In this document: one piece after another, positions 13,510 to 20,109 of the stretch
Layout: the number at the start of each line of letters is the position of its first letter
How positions within the stretch are numbered: the stretch's first letter is position 1
Virus record (IMG/VR): IMGVR_UViG_3300048778_000113
Coordinates: 1 to 20,109 of that record
Source of the DNA: a virus
Strand: one strand, 5' to 3'
Length of the DNA: 20,109 nucleotides
The notes under the pieces: generated by a model
Database searches by the model: none
The model's input: the letters and a program-made list of their open reading frames with translations, nothing else
What the model was told of the DNA's origin: nothing
Made by a program: the position numbers and the translations under genes

Positions 13510-13716
13510 TTATTTTTTGCCTAATGCCAACGCAGCCGTTGCTTCATCTTTTCTCTTCTGGTATTCAGCGGCTTTCTTTTTGGCATGGACTTTGGCCTCG
13601 GCGTGTCTCTTGGGGTCTTTCTTTATCGCTGACGCCCTGATAAGAGCTTCCACGTCTCGATCTTTCTCGTACTCTTTCTCGTAATCCGGTTGAACAGTAC
13701 TTTTTCCCTTTACCAT
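13510..13716 (-). CDS. Small basic protein between portal and scaffold, 68 aa
   Basis: The ATG at 13716 has GGAGG about 10 bases upstream. The protein is about one third Lys and Arg. It begins with a polar stretch, then a helix with Y-E-K-E-Y-E-K-D-R, then a long Lys/Ala helix (A-K-V-H-A-K-K-K-A-A-E-Y) ending G-K-K. No known domain is seen. Its strong positive charge contrasts with the acidic scaffold next to it, so binding to scaffold, portal or DNA is a fair guess. An ATG at 13723 in another frame lies nearer the ribosome site but opens no comparable gene. The function is unknown. Confidence 0.7.
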   Translation of the reverse strand: MVKGKSTVQPDYEKEYEKDRDVEALIRASAIKKDPKRHAEAKVHAKKKAAEYQKRKDEATAALALGKK

Positions 13717-13731
13717 AACGCATAACCCTCC

Positions 13732-15927
13732 TTATTGATTTTGCTGCTGGGCGGTCATTTCTTTGCCCTTACCTGAACCAACAACGGCATCCGCTTCCTG
13801 GAGAAGATTATCGGCGGCTTTCGCTAAATGCGGATTGGCCGCCAGAGTTCCGGCGGCGCCCATTGCTTCGACAAATGTTTGTAATTTCTTCAACATGCCA
13901 TCCATCATTTCATTCATGGATTTGGCCTGTTTTTCGTTAACTTCGGCCTGCTTGAAGGCAACCTCAAGCTGCTGCATGATTTCAGTAATCTGTTGTTGCT
14001 TTTGTACCTGCTGTTCTTTTTGTTTTTTACTATTCGCGGCCTTTTGCTTCTCTTCCGGCGACATGTCGTCTTCTGCGCCGATCTGTCCGTTAATCTCCCG
14101 GATACGCGCGACAATTTCATCCTTGTTAGCCAGGTCGTCCATAAGATCGACAACCATATCCAAAAGTTTAAGAGCAACTTCCGGCTGCGACTTAGATAGA
14201 TTATTGATTAACTCGCTGAGTTGGGAGAGCATGGCCTGGCGGATTGTGTCTCTGAAGTCCTGCTTCGTCATAACGAAATCAGCTTTGTTTTTGGTGATAT
14301 TGTTCTCGATGGTGCCGTCTTCGTTTCGTTTATTTACATGGACAAATTCATCTTTTCTCTGATCGCCTGTAATCCGGTATTCCTTTTCGTCGTCGCAAAA
14401 CTGTTCGATCAAGGCGAGTTGGATTTCGCCGTGGCCCTGAAAGGCATAGTAAAGATTATCGAAACAAACACCCTGGGACATCTGCCCTTGATTCTGTAAT
14501 GATTTTATTGCAATTCCTGAAAGGTCTGTGCGTGGCTGATCCTGAAGCTCTCCAGTAACGCCGGAAATGTTATGAACAAACCTTTCGTCATCCCTGGCAA
14601 GTTCAACATGAGAGTTTGCCAATTCAATATGATTTTCTACTTTGATATTTTTCCCTGCATTGACCTCTACCCATCCATCGGGCTTGTGCAGTTCAGTAAT
14701 GGCTTCAACTTTGTCATTAACAGCGCCTTCATCCGCTATGACCTGAGTGGCCGTAAGAAGGAATAAAGAACGGGACCGTCTCTTGTTTAAATCGGATTGA
14801 GGATCTCTCAGGTTCCGGATAACGCCGTAAGGCATATTATCCCGTTTGCGGCGATAACAGAAAAGCGGCACAAACGGAAAACGGTTGTGATTGAATGGAG
14901 AAAGTTTATCCTGAAGAAGCGTTGCGCCCGCCCACATAGCGCACCGGACCGTCAAGATCAGGGCGTCGTTGGTCGATATGTAATTCCCTTTCTTTAGATA
15001 CTGGTGCTCTTTGCTTTCAGGACGGAAAATAGAGCCGTCAAGAGCTCCGTAAGGCGTGTCGTGATCGCGCATTTTAATTAACTCGACACGCGCCGGCATC
15101 CGGTACCACATTTCAATCGCTTTAATTCGCTCGCGCGCGCCGTCAAAGGGACCGCCAAAGAGCGCGTCCAGATCGCTTTCAAGATCGAATTCAGAAGCGT
15201 AGTCCGTAACGACAACATCATCCGGCAAATACGGATAGAGGCTATTTACGCCTTCGGAAATGTTCTTTAGGGCATCTTCCCTATCAGGGAACATGTGTTG
15301 AGCGATATCAAGGTCAAGCCACTTCTCACGTAAGATAAAGCGATAATCCGAACCGTCCAGAGAAAGGCCAAGGTGATCATACCAAATATTGCGCCACCGT
15401 TCCGACTTCATAAAGATAGGTTCATCGTCATTATTTCTGACGCTATCCTCTAACCATCCCAGGCCGGCCTTAACCTGTTCTTCAAAAGCGAAACTTATCT
15501 CGTATTCGCCTTTTGAAGCGTCCTGAATGTATTTCATCATTTTGGTTTTGGCTTTTGCTGAATCGGAATCAACTTTCTTGCGGGGCAATACGCGGCTGTC
15601 GAACCGTGCGCGCCGTTGCGTTCCCAATATCCAGTTGATCGCATTGGCGATAACATTGTAAACAACGACCGGCTGATTGCGCCGCTGAAGAACAGCTAAT
15701 TCTTCCGGCGTTAATTGAATCCCATCGTAGAAATCTTCGTCGGTAGCCATTTCAAGACGATTATCAGCCTGGGCAACGCGCGCCTGCCTGCGCCACTGCA
15801 TAAGCTTTTTGAGTTTTTGCTGATTTTCTTCTGAGTCAAGGTTGGAAGTGGCAGCTTCAGGGGTAACCTGGTCTTTCTCAGGCTGAACGTCTCCCTGTAA
15901 TTGCTTCGCTTTGGTTATCTCGTCCAC
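13732..15927 (-). CDS. Portal protein, P22-like, 731 aa
   Basis: The GTG at 15927 is the only usable start in frame before the conserved region, and no ribosome site is visible before it, which is unlike the neighbours. Residues 75-115 carry L-x-x-R-N-Q-P-V-V-V-Y-N-V-I, I-N-W-I-L-G-T-Q-R-R and a K-K-V-D-S-D segment, the N-terminal signature of P22-type portals. Further blocks are R-F-P-F-V-P-L-F-C-Y-R-R near 350, G-V-I-R-N-L-R-D-P-Q-S-D-L-N-K-R-R-S near 373-390, and the G-I-A-I-K-S-L-Q-N-Q-G helix near 475. The last 150 residues form a Gln/Lys-rich coiled coil that could build a C-terminal barrel. Twelve copies should form the DNA channel at one capsid vertex and dock terminase and adaptors. 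Confidence 0.88.
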   Translation of the reverse strand: MDEITKAKQLQGDVQPEKDQVTPEAATSNLDSEENQQKLKKLMQWRRQARVAQADNRLEMATDEDFYDGIQLTPEELAVLQRRNQPVVVYNVIANAINWILGTQRRARFDSRVLPRKKVDSDSAKAKTKMMKYIQDASKGEYEISFAFEEQVKAGLGWLEDSVRNNDDEPIFMKSERWRNIWYDHLGLSLDGSDYRFILREKWLDLDIAQHMFPDREDALKNISEGVNSLYPYLPDDVVVTDYASEFDLESDLDALFGGPFDGARERIKAIEMWYRMPARVELIKMRDHDTPYGALDGSIFRPESKEHQYLKKGNYISTNDALILTVRCAMWAGATLLQDKLSPFNHNRFPFVPLFCYRRKRDNMPYGVIRNLRDPQSDLNKRRSRSLFLLTATQVIADEGAVNDKVEAITELHKPDGWVEVNAGKNIKVENHIELANSHVELARDDERFVHNISGVTGELQDQPRTDLSGIAIKSLQNQGQMSQGVCFDNLYYAFQGHGEIQLALIEQFCDDEKEYRITGDQRKDEFVHVNKRNEDGTIENNITKNKADFVMTKQDFRDTIRQAMLSQLSELINNLSKSQPEVALKLLDMVVDLMDDLANKDEIVARIREINGQIGAEDDMSPEEKQKAANSKKQKEQQVQKQQQITEIMQQLEVAFKQAEVNEKQAKSMNEMMDGMLKKLQTFVEAMGAAGTLAANPHLAKAADNLLQEADAVVGSGKGKEMTAQQQNQ

Positions 15928-15986
15928 GAAACAAGTATAAAGTATTGATATTTTAAAGGCTAACGACTGTGATTAACTATGAATAG
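15928..15986 (-). other. Longest gap of the region before the portal gene; no ribosome site, AT-rich
   Basis: This 59-base gap is AT-rich. On the minus strand it has a TATACT at 15939-15934 that could be a -10 box, but no good -35 at 16-18 bases further upstream. Just upstream are two imperfect copies of a CATAGNTA-like sequence (about 15974-15990), partly inside the end of the helix-turn-helix gene. No Shine-Dalgarno site precedes the portal GTG. The gap could hold a weak or phage-specific promoter, or a binding site for the adjacent DNA-binding protein. Neither is proved. Confidence 0.3.
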
Positions 15987-16184
15987 CTATGAGACAGTAT
16001 TTAACAGATCTGCCTTGGCGAGTATTTTTTCAATGGTTTCTTTCTTTACGAGCCATGATCTGCGGTTTGGTAACTTAAAGGCCGGAAGATCGCCATTATC
16101 TATCATCCGGTATATCGTGCTCCTGCTTATGCGTAGAATTTCTGCCACTTCATCAAGTCTTAGATTTTCTTTTTCAGGTTTCAT
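15987..16184 (-). CDS. Excisionase/AlpA-type helix-turn-helix protein, 65 aa
   Basis: The ATG at 16184 has GGGAG 6-7 bases upstream and overlaps the previous gene by 11 bases. Residues 8-55 are a complete HTH_17/MerR-like winged motif: L-R-L-D-E-V-A-E-I-L-R-I-S-R-S-T-I-Y-R-M-I-D-N-G-D-L-P-A-F-K, then R-R-S-W-L-V-K-K-E-T-I-E-K-I-L. It binds DNA. Such proteins act as excisionases, AlpA-type activators or small regulators. Its place within the morphogenesis run, with no integrase nearby, argues against a plain excisionase role. It could control late genes or, less likely, aid terminase in site recognition. Confidence 0.85.
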   Translation of the reverse strand: MKPEKENLRLDEVAEILRISRSTIYRMIDNGDLPAFKLPNRRSWLVKKETIEKILAKADLLNTVS

Positions 16185-16449
16185 GGATTACTCCCTTCAA
16201 CACCGCGGCGACAAGGGTAGTGGTTCCTAAGTCAGTTACAAACTCATCGCCTTCCGGAATGCCCACAATAAGAGTAGCTATATATCCCTTGTCTGTGCAA
16301 TTCGGAGCCAAAGAGTCTAATTTTTCCACTTTAATATATTTAACTAAAGAGTCTGCCATTTTCCGAACAAGTGCCTCTTTAATGGAAAGATCGGAGCTTC
16401 CCTCAGGGAAAACGAGCGCTGAATTAACTTCTATCTTTATAACATTCAT
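16174..16449 (-). CDS. Hypothetical protein, 91 aa
   Basis: The ATG at 16449 overlaps the previous TGA (ATGA), so translation is coupled. The protein has an alternating strand-helix look: N-V-I-K-I-E-V-N-S-A-L-V-F, then a helix (K-E-A-L-V-R-K-M-A-D-S-L-V-K-Y), then strands Y-I-A-T-L-I-V-G-I-P and a Thr/Leu/Val/Ala C-terminus. There is no membrane segment, and the single cysteine is at C51. I do not recognise it. It sits between a membrane-anchored protein and a helix-turn-helix protein, in a run of overlapping genes with a glycosyltransferase. Confidence 0.7.
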   Translation of the reverse strand: MNVIKIEVNSALVFPEGSSDLSIKEALVRKMADSLVKYIKVEKLDSLAPNCTDKGYIATLIVGIPEGDEFVTDLGTTTLVAAVLKGVIHET

Positions 16450-16952
16450 TTCAGTTTGCCCCTCTTTGCCATTTGGAATAGTTTTTCCGGGATTTTCATT
16501 TCTGTTATGTGTGACGTATAGTAAACCGTGATTTTGTTATCGTCAATATCGTATGTTTTCCCTGCTTCGCCGCTGCTAAAATCAGGTTTATCTAATGCTT
16601 TCCTTACTGCGTCTTTGAGGTTGTCGCTCCAATAATCATCTCCAGTATAGTCATTTTCAACTACAATCACACATCTTCTATGCACGATATAAACATCTTC
16701 CATAAATTCAGTAGGCGGATCGTTTTCCGGCGGTGGTGGGTATCCCTGCAACACTCCAAGCATGTGCGCAATTCTTTCGGCTCGTCTTTTTCCTCGGATA
16801 ATTCGCTCTCCGTCCTCTTGAAAAAAACCAGTGGAGCTATCCTTAACCGGTTTTTGGTATTGTTGTTCTCTGCGGCGAATAAACACTCTAAATAATATTG
16901 CTGCTAAAACAAGAATGCATATCCCAATAGGTATTAAATTTATAATATTCAT
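16446..16952 (-). CDS. Membrane-anchored protein of unknown function, 168 aa
   Basis: The ATG at 16952 overlaps the glycosyltransferase stop (ATGA). Residues 3-25 form one hydrophobic helix (N-L-I-P-I-G-I-C-I-L-V-L-A-A-I-L-F), followed at once by F-I-R-R-R-E. The positive-inside rule puts the soluble part in the cytoplasm. Residues 30-75 are charged, 76-90 Pro-rich (G-Y-P-P-P-P-E-N-D-P-P). The C-terminal half has strands and acidic patches (V-I-V-V-E-N-D-Y-T-G-D-D-Y-W). No signal-peptidase site or lipobox is present. It might anchor the glycosyltransferase to the host inner membrane or block superinfection. The context suggests this; the sequence does not prove it. Confidence 0.75.
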   Translation of the reverse strand: MNIINLIPIGICILVLAAILFRVFIRRREQQYQKPVKDSSTGFFQEDGERIIRGKRRAERIAHMLGVLQGYPPPPENDPPTEFMEDVYIVHRRCVIVVENDYTGDDYWSDNLKDAVRKALDKPDFSSGEAGKTYDIDDNKITVYYTSHITEMKIPEKLFQMAKRGKLK

Positions 16953-17740
16953 CAGTCCACCCTCACAAAATTAGTTAAGCCGTCATTAATTTTAGTTAAC
17001 TTTTCACAGTATTGCCGGGGTTTCTCCGGCCTGTCCAATAAACCATAATCATAATTATCAATCGCCATAGCCAGCTTCAGCGCGTCAATCTTGCGCTGCC
17101 CTTCAAGCATTTGATAATAAACACCGTCATTGGAAACAGTAGCTTCGAGTGATTTCGTGTAAACCCGTTTCCCGGCAATCATCGTGTAATGGTTATGCTC
17201 AAAAACAATGTCTTCCCGGTAAATGATACGGTCATGGCCCAGACGACGCAGAATATCGTAAGTGTGGTGAATGTGATCGTCCACGCGGTAATACTGATAG
17301 GCCGGGTGAATGCTGTAGCCAACGATCTCCACGGCCCGCCTTGACATGATAGGAATAGTAAAAAGCGTATCTTTAAACATCAGATCATTAATACCGACCA
17401 ATGCGATCTTATCCGGAATCCCCTCGTATATTTTCTTTATCTCTGCGTCCCACCCCGTCGTATGGATAATGAAATCATCGCTCATGCCGGAAAGTATTTC
17501 GCCAGTGGTGTTTTCAAATATGTATTTTGCTTTCTCTGAAGATGTATATGTTTCGTTAAAGACAAATGTCTTAATAATTAACCGAGGGTGATTAAAATTA
17601 TGACTTGCCGGATCGTCTTTATGAACCTGAATAACGACTTCCAGTTCTTCCGGTTTATCGGCCGTATCAACGATATTGTGAAGAACGCCCGGCATTCGTT
17701 CAGGATGATAGCCGGTCTGGATTGCGAAGGTTATTTTCAT
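16952..17740 (-). CDS. GT-A type glycosyltransferase-like protein, 262 aa
   Basis: The ATG at 17740 overlaps the preceding TGA (ATGA). The N-terminus (M-K-I-T-F-A-I-Q-T-G-Y, then L-E-V-V-I-Q-V-H-K-D-D) has the strand-helix-strand start of a nucleotide-sugar binding fold. G86? is followed by S87-D88-D89-F90 after the G-E-I-L-S-G-M strand, in the place of the DxD motif. W97-D98 follows, as in many such enzymes. V153-D-D-H156 may hold the catalytic acid, and H182 with H184 (F-E-H-N-H) may be the late metal ligand. The sugar and acceptor are unknown. It resembles phage glycosyltransferase-like proteins but not closely the other one in this window. It is flanked by an unknown 197-aa protein and a membrane protein. 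Confidence 0.75.
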   Translation of the reverse strand: MKITFAIQTGYHPERMPGVLHNIVDTADKPEELEVVIQVHKDDPASHNFNHPRLIIKTFVFNETYTSSEKAKYIFENTTGEILSGMSDDFIIHTTGWDAEIKKIYEGIPDKIALVGINDLMFKDTLFTIPIMSRRAVEIVGYSIHPAYQYYRVDDHIHHTYDILRRLGHDRIIYREDIVFEHNHYTMIAGKRVYTKSLEATVSNDGVYYQMLEGQRKIDALKLAMAIDNYDYGLLDRPEKPRQYCEKLTKINDGLTNFVRVD

Positions 17741-18330
17741 TGCTCGTTACTCTCGATAATGACCTCTGATTCATCCATGGTAATATCTTTCGTGCCCATC
17801 TTCTGGCCGCCGTTGAAGATAGTGACCTCTCCCATGTATTGCTTCGCGTCCGGCGGCGCGTCCGGCAAGTTCTTGAGCTCGTCCAGTCCGTCTTGAATCC
17901 ACATTAAAAGCTGTGCAGCTGCTTCCGGCCGGGCTTCAATCGTCATCATCTGCATTATTTTCGCCAGATTGTAGCCGGTACAGAGCATTATCCTGTTGGT
18001 CATATTCAGGCCGATTGCAAACCCTATACAGGCCAGATCCGCATCAGCTACGCCTTTTTGAAGGTAAGTTGCTGCCACTTTACGGGCGAACCTGTTCTTA
18101 ATAACAAGCTTGTCAAACTCTTCCATATCCGCGCTTATCGTCTTCGGGTCTCTGTTTTCTCTCGGCTCGATATATTTCCAGATTGCTTCACGGGTGATCA
18201 TAAAGGATTTACCCGGAGCCTGGTGCCTGAGAATAACCATTACCGCCTGCCATACGTCCTGGTTGTCGCTGCCTGCCACTTTTACATGGTCGAATTGCCT
18301 TTTAAGACCGCCTAAATAATTTATAGCCAC
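17737..18330 (-). CDS. Hypothetical phage protein, 197 aa
   Basis: The start is GTG at 18330, with GGAGG about 8 bases upstream and a 10-base overlap with the gene before. The protein is mainly helical: residues 10-60 charged, 60-100 with R-F-A-R-K-V-A-A-T-Y, and 100-160 more hydrophobic with A-C-I-G-F-A-I-G-L-N-M. The C-terminal 50 residues are Pro/Asp-rich, then strands, then an acidic tail. No motif is recognised. Its place after terminase might suggest a packaging helper, but the ATGA coupling to the glycosyltransferase suggests it belongs to the accessory set. I leave the function open. Confidence 0.7.
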   Translation of the reverse strand: MAINYLGGLKRQFDHVKVAGSDNQDVWQAVMVILRHQAPGKSFMITREAIWKYIEPRENRDPKTISADMEEFDKLVIKNRFARKVAATYLQKGVADADLACIGFAIGLNMTNRIMLCTGYNLAKIMQMMTIEARPEAAAQLLMWIQDGLDELKNLPDAPPDAKQYMGEVTIFNGGQKMGTKDITMDESEVIIESNEQ

Positions 18331-18488
18331 CTTCTTTCCTCCTTCTTACGAAATATAGCCAACTCTTTTAATATGTCAGAATACATGTCACTGGCAATGG
18401 AATAAGGTTCCTCTTCTTTACCTCTAAACGTCCGGTCGAAATTATCCCTAAATTCCTTTGTTGCTGGCTTTGATCTGATATCAGGCAT
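18321..18488 (-). CDS. Small conserved phage protein, 55 aa
   Basis: I chose ATG at 18488, which overlaps the terminase TAA (TAATG) with GAGGTC about 7 bases upstream. A start at 18503 is also open and adds five residues. The segment T-K-E-F-R-D-N-F-D-R-T-F-R-G-K resembles short proteins of many phages with an E-Y/F-R-x-N-F/W-D-R-I-F-G-K core, usually near packaging or head genes and of unknown role. The rest is a charged helix. A structural or packaging accessory role is possible. The family likeness is from memory. Confidence 0.6.
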   Translation of the reverse strand: MPDIRSKPATKEFRDNFDRTFRGKEEEPYSIASDMYSDILKELAIFRKKEERRWL

Positions 18489-20035
18489 TATACCGACCTC
18501 CATGTCGTCTCCGGCATCCTTGCTCGCCAGTTCTTTTGTCTGCGTGGAGAATTCTTCACGGTCCTGATATTCGCCAAGATAACCGCATCGCCTTTGTCCG
18601 GTGACCGTTTTATCCGCTTCTTTATTTCATCTTTTTGCTCAACCTGGTAACCTTGCGGCGTTAACTTGTATCGTGGAGCGCATAAATCGGCTTTAAGTTC
18701 TGGATCCGGCGGGAGGGCCAGATCGTCCCCTTTGCCTGGCTCCAACGCTTCTCTGAACCGCCACATAAAAAAGGCGCGATTGTTCTTAAACTTGATTTTA
18801 TTCGTATCTCTATCAACCTGGTTTTCAGAGAAGTCCGTTGCAGCGTTATTTATGCCTATGACCTGAAAGCTGTTCTCGTTAAGATGGTCATACGGGCTAC
18901 CACCGAAGCCGCCCGTTATATCGATATGGATCGGCGCGGAGTCCTTCGTTTCCTTAACAACCAGGCCGGCCACCGTGGGGCCATCCGGCGTCGTCTGCCC
19001 GGGATGAACTTTTAACTCATCGAACCAATTCCCATAACGTGGGGCTATCATGGTTTTGTCGGCGCCGCCGCGCGCCACATCGACACCGACCGAATCCATT
19101 TGTTTGCCTTTTTTACCGTCCGGTTTCCACCGTGCCTGCGCAGCTTCAACCCATGCGGTCGGGATAACCTGCCATTCATCATCACTGACTCCGGCCATAA
19201 AATCGCCTTTTAGCATTTGTGATCGTAAGGGTTCCGGAAGAGCTTGCAGCTGCGATTTATAACCTGTGGCCATCAGGAAAGGATTATCTTCAATATGAGA
19301 AGGAATAAATGTCCGGGAAAGAGGCTGTATCCTTTCCCCTTTATGGTCAAACGGCTCGCCGTTTTCTACTTCAACGTCATGCTTTCCATCTATCGTAGCA
19401 AACCAACGTAACTCCCCGATCATGGCGGGATTAGGATGAAGGCTATTAATCCACGGCCCCCAAAAGTCAAGGATCCAACGCCCATCTGAATCTGTCGGCG
19501 GGTTCCCGGTGCATACAATTCGCGTCCGTTGTCCCTTTTTCACTGTACGCAACCATCCTATTAAAAACCGAAATTGCGCTTCTAAGAAATGTGTTATTTC
19601 ATCAAAGCCAGCAAGATCATGCGGCCGGCCCTGGTACTTCTTTTCATCCCCGGCATTGTTACAAGAGCCGAATTCTATCTTCCTTCCAGGAAGCCGCAAA
19701 ACATCGGTTTGCCCGTTCCATCCCTTTCGTGATTTTAGTATTTCATCAAGAAGTCGATCCTGAATGCCTAAAAGCTGAGTGCTTTGCCGCCGGAATATGA
19801 TTGAATTGATATGATCATCAAGGGCCAGTCCCAAGAGCAAATCACTTTTACCACCGCCTGCAGCGCCACCGAAAAATATTATATCTGCCTGCGATTCCCG
19901 CGCAGCCAATTGAGGGCCAACCATCGGCACCCATTTTTGAGGCGTTGCTTTCTTCATGATCTCCAGGAGCTCTTTCTTTTCATCCGGCTCTAAGTAATTT
20001 ATGAGATCCTGATACTTTTCAATTCTATTTGCCAT
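18488..20035 (-). CDS. Terminase large subunit (DNA packaging ATPase/nuclease), 515 aa
   Basis: I chose ATG at 20035. A TTG ten codons earlier (20065) has no ribosome site, and ATG lets the gene overlap the preceding one by 11 bases. The N-terminal ATPase has Walker A G-G-A-A-G-G-G-K-S at 56-64, Walker B L-A-G-F-D-E-I at 141-147 (D145, E146) and the coupling motif T-G-N-P-P at 176-180. The C-terminal RNase H-like nuclease has D319 (V-D-V-A-R-G), D372 (H-I-D-I-T-G) and D480/D483 (S-P-D-K-G-D-A) as metal ligands. All key residues are present and the length is normal, so it should be active. It pumps DNA into the procapsid through the portal encoded downstream. Confidence 0.93.
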   Translation of the reverse strand: MANRIEKYQDLINYLEPDEKKELLEIMKKATPQKWVPMVGPQLAARESQADIIFFGGAAGGGKSDLLLGLALDDHINSIIFRRQSTQLLGIQDRLLDEILKSRKGWNGQTDVLRLPGRKIEFGSCNNAGDEKKYQGRPHDLAGFDEITHFLEAQFRFLIGWLRTVKKGQRTRIVCTGNPPTDSDGRWILDFWGPWINSLHPNPAMIGELRWFATIDGKHDVEVENGEPFDHKGERIQPLSRTFIPSHIEDNPFLMATGYKSQLQALPEPLRSQMLKGDFMAGVSDDEWQVIPTAWVEAAQARWKPDGKKGKQMDSVGVDVARGGADKTMIAPRYGNWFDELKVHPGQTTPDGPTVAGLVVKETKDSAPIHIDITGGFGGSPYDHLNENSFQVIGINNAATDFSENQVDRDTNKIKFKNNRAFFMWRFREALEPGKGDDLALPPDPELKADLCAPRYKLTPQGYQVEQKDEIKKRIKRSPDKGDAVILANIRTVKNSPRRQKNWRARMPETTWRSV

Positions 20036-20109
20036 CCTTCGCTTCTTTTGCCTTTTTCCTTTCAAGGGCTACGTGTAATAAGAAAGCCACTCTTGTGGCA
20101 AGTTCCGTA
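20025..20109 (-). CDS. C-terminal end of an upstream gene (partial; small terminase subunit possible)
   Basis: One frame stays open from the right edge to a TAG at 20027-20025, giving 27 residues: an amphipathic helix (L-A-T-R-V-A-F-L-L-H-V-A-L-E-R) and a Lys-rich tail. It overlaps the terminase start by 11 bases, as is usual here. Small terminase subunits often lie directly before the large subunit and often end in basic tails, but too little is visible to say. The other frames stop within 50 bases and look less protein-like. Confidence 0.5.
   Translation of the reverse strand, partial: TELATRVAFLLHVALERKKAKEAKDGK

Noticed and set aside
13763-14362. A 199-residue open frame on the plus strand within the portal gene
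   Set aside because: It lies entirely antisense to a well-supported portal, is rich in Ser and Cys as expected of an antisense shadow, and has no recognisable domain. The other plus-strand frames are shadows in the same way.
15934-15962. Sigma70-type promoter before the portal gene
   Set aside because: TATACT could be a -10 box, but no sequence like TTGACA lies 16-18 bases upstream. It is kept only as a low-confidence note.
18488-20065. TTG start at 20065 for the terminase
   Set aside because: There is no ribosome site before it, and the ten extra residues are only a Lys/Arg run. ATG at 20035 fits the overlap habit of this operon.
1-20109. CRISPR array, tRNA, integrase, attachment site or origin
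   Set aside because: No regular repeats, cloverleaf-like stretches or matching genes were seen by eye; nearly all bases are in dense coding sequence.

Overview
The window is a stretch of a tailed-phage (or prophage) late region. Every supported gene reads on the minus strand, so transcription runs from the right edge (20109) to the left edge (1). Genes are packed end to end, mostly with ATGA or TAATG overlaps or gaps under 60 bases, and nearly all have a clear Shine-Dalgarno site. No tRNA, rRNA, CRISPR array, integrase or insertion sequence was seen, and no stretch over 300 bases lacks a gene. The gene set points to a podovirus: a large terminase, a P22-type portal, an acidic scaffold, an N4 gp56-type major capsid protein, short-tail adaptor and nozzle proteins, and then T7-like internal virion proteins. 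The moderate GC, lysine-rich proteins and AAGGAGG ribosome sites suit an environmental Gram-negative bacterial host, but the host cannot be named from this sequence.

Layout in transcription order. (1) 20109-18321: the tail end of an unknown gene, the large terminase, and a small conserved phage protein. (2) 18330-15987: a cassette of five genes joined by short overlaps: an unknown 197-aa protein, a GT-A type glycosyltransferase, a membrane-anchored protein, an unknown 91-aa protein and an excisionase-like helix-turn-helix protein. This cassette sits between terminase and portal. (3) 15927-10280: portal, small basic protein, scaffold, a 123-aa protein that looks like two tandem CsrA-type domains, major capsid protein and a probable capsid decoration protein. 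(4) A perfect 11-bp hairpin with a UUCG loop separates the capsid block from the tail block. (5) 10211-4841: a small head/connector protein, two adaptor-type proteins, the nozzle/stabilisation-type protein, and a beta-rich Ig-like protein joined to it in frame. (6) 4829-1: a second glycosyltransferase, a T7 gp13-like protein, a gp14-like protein, further internal or ejection proteins, and the start of a proline-rich protein that runs off the left edge.

The genes work as one packaging and assembly programme. Terminase fills a procapsid made of portal, scaffold and capsid protein. The adaptors and nozzle close it, and internal proteins are loaded for ejection. The least expected observations are these: the nozzle protein seems to be split in frame, with its C-terminal domain now on the next gene behind a beta-helix plus two BIG2 domains; an adaptor also carries a tail-fibre-like insert; a diverged tandem CsrA-like protein lies between scaffold and capsid; and two glycosyltransferases lie within the morphogenesis operon.
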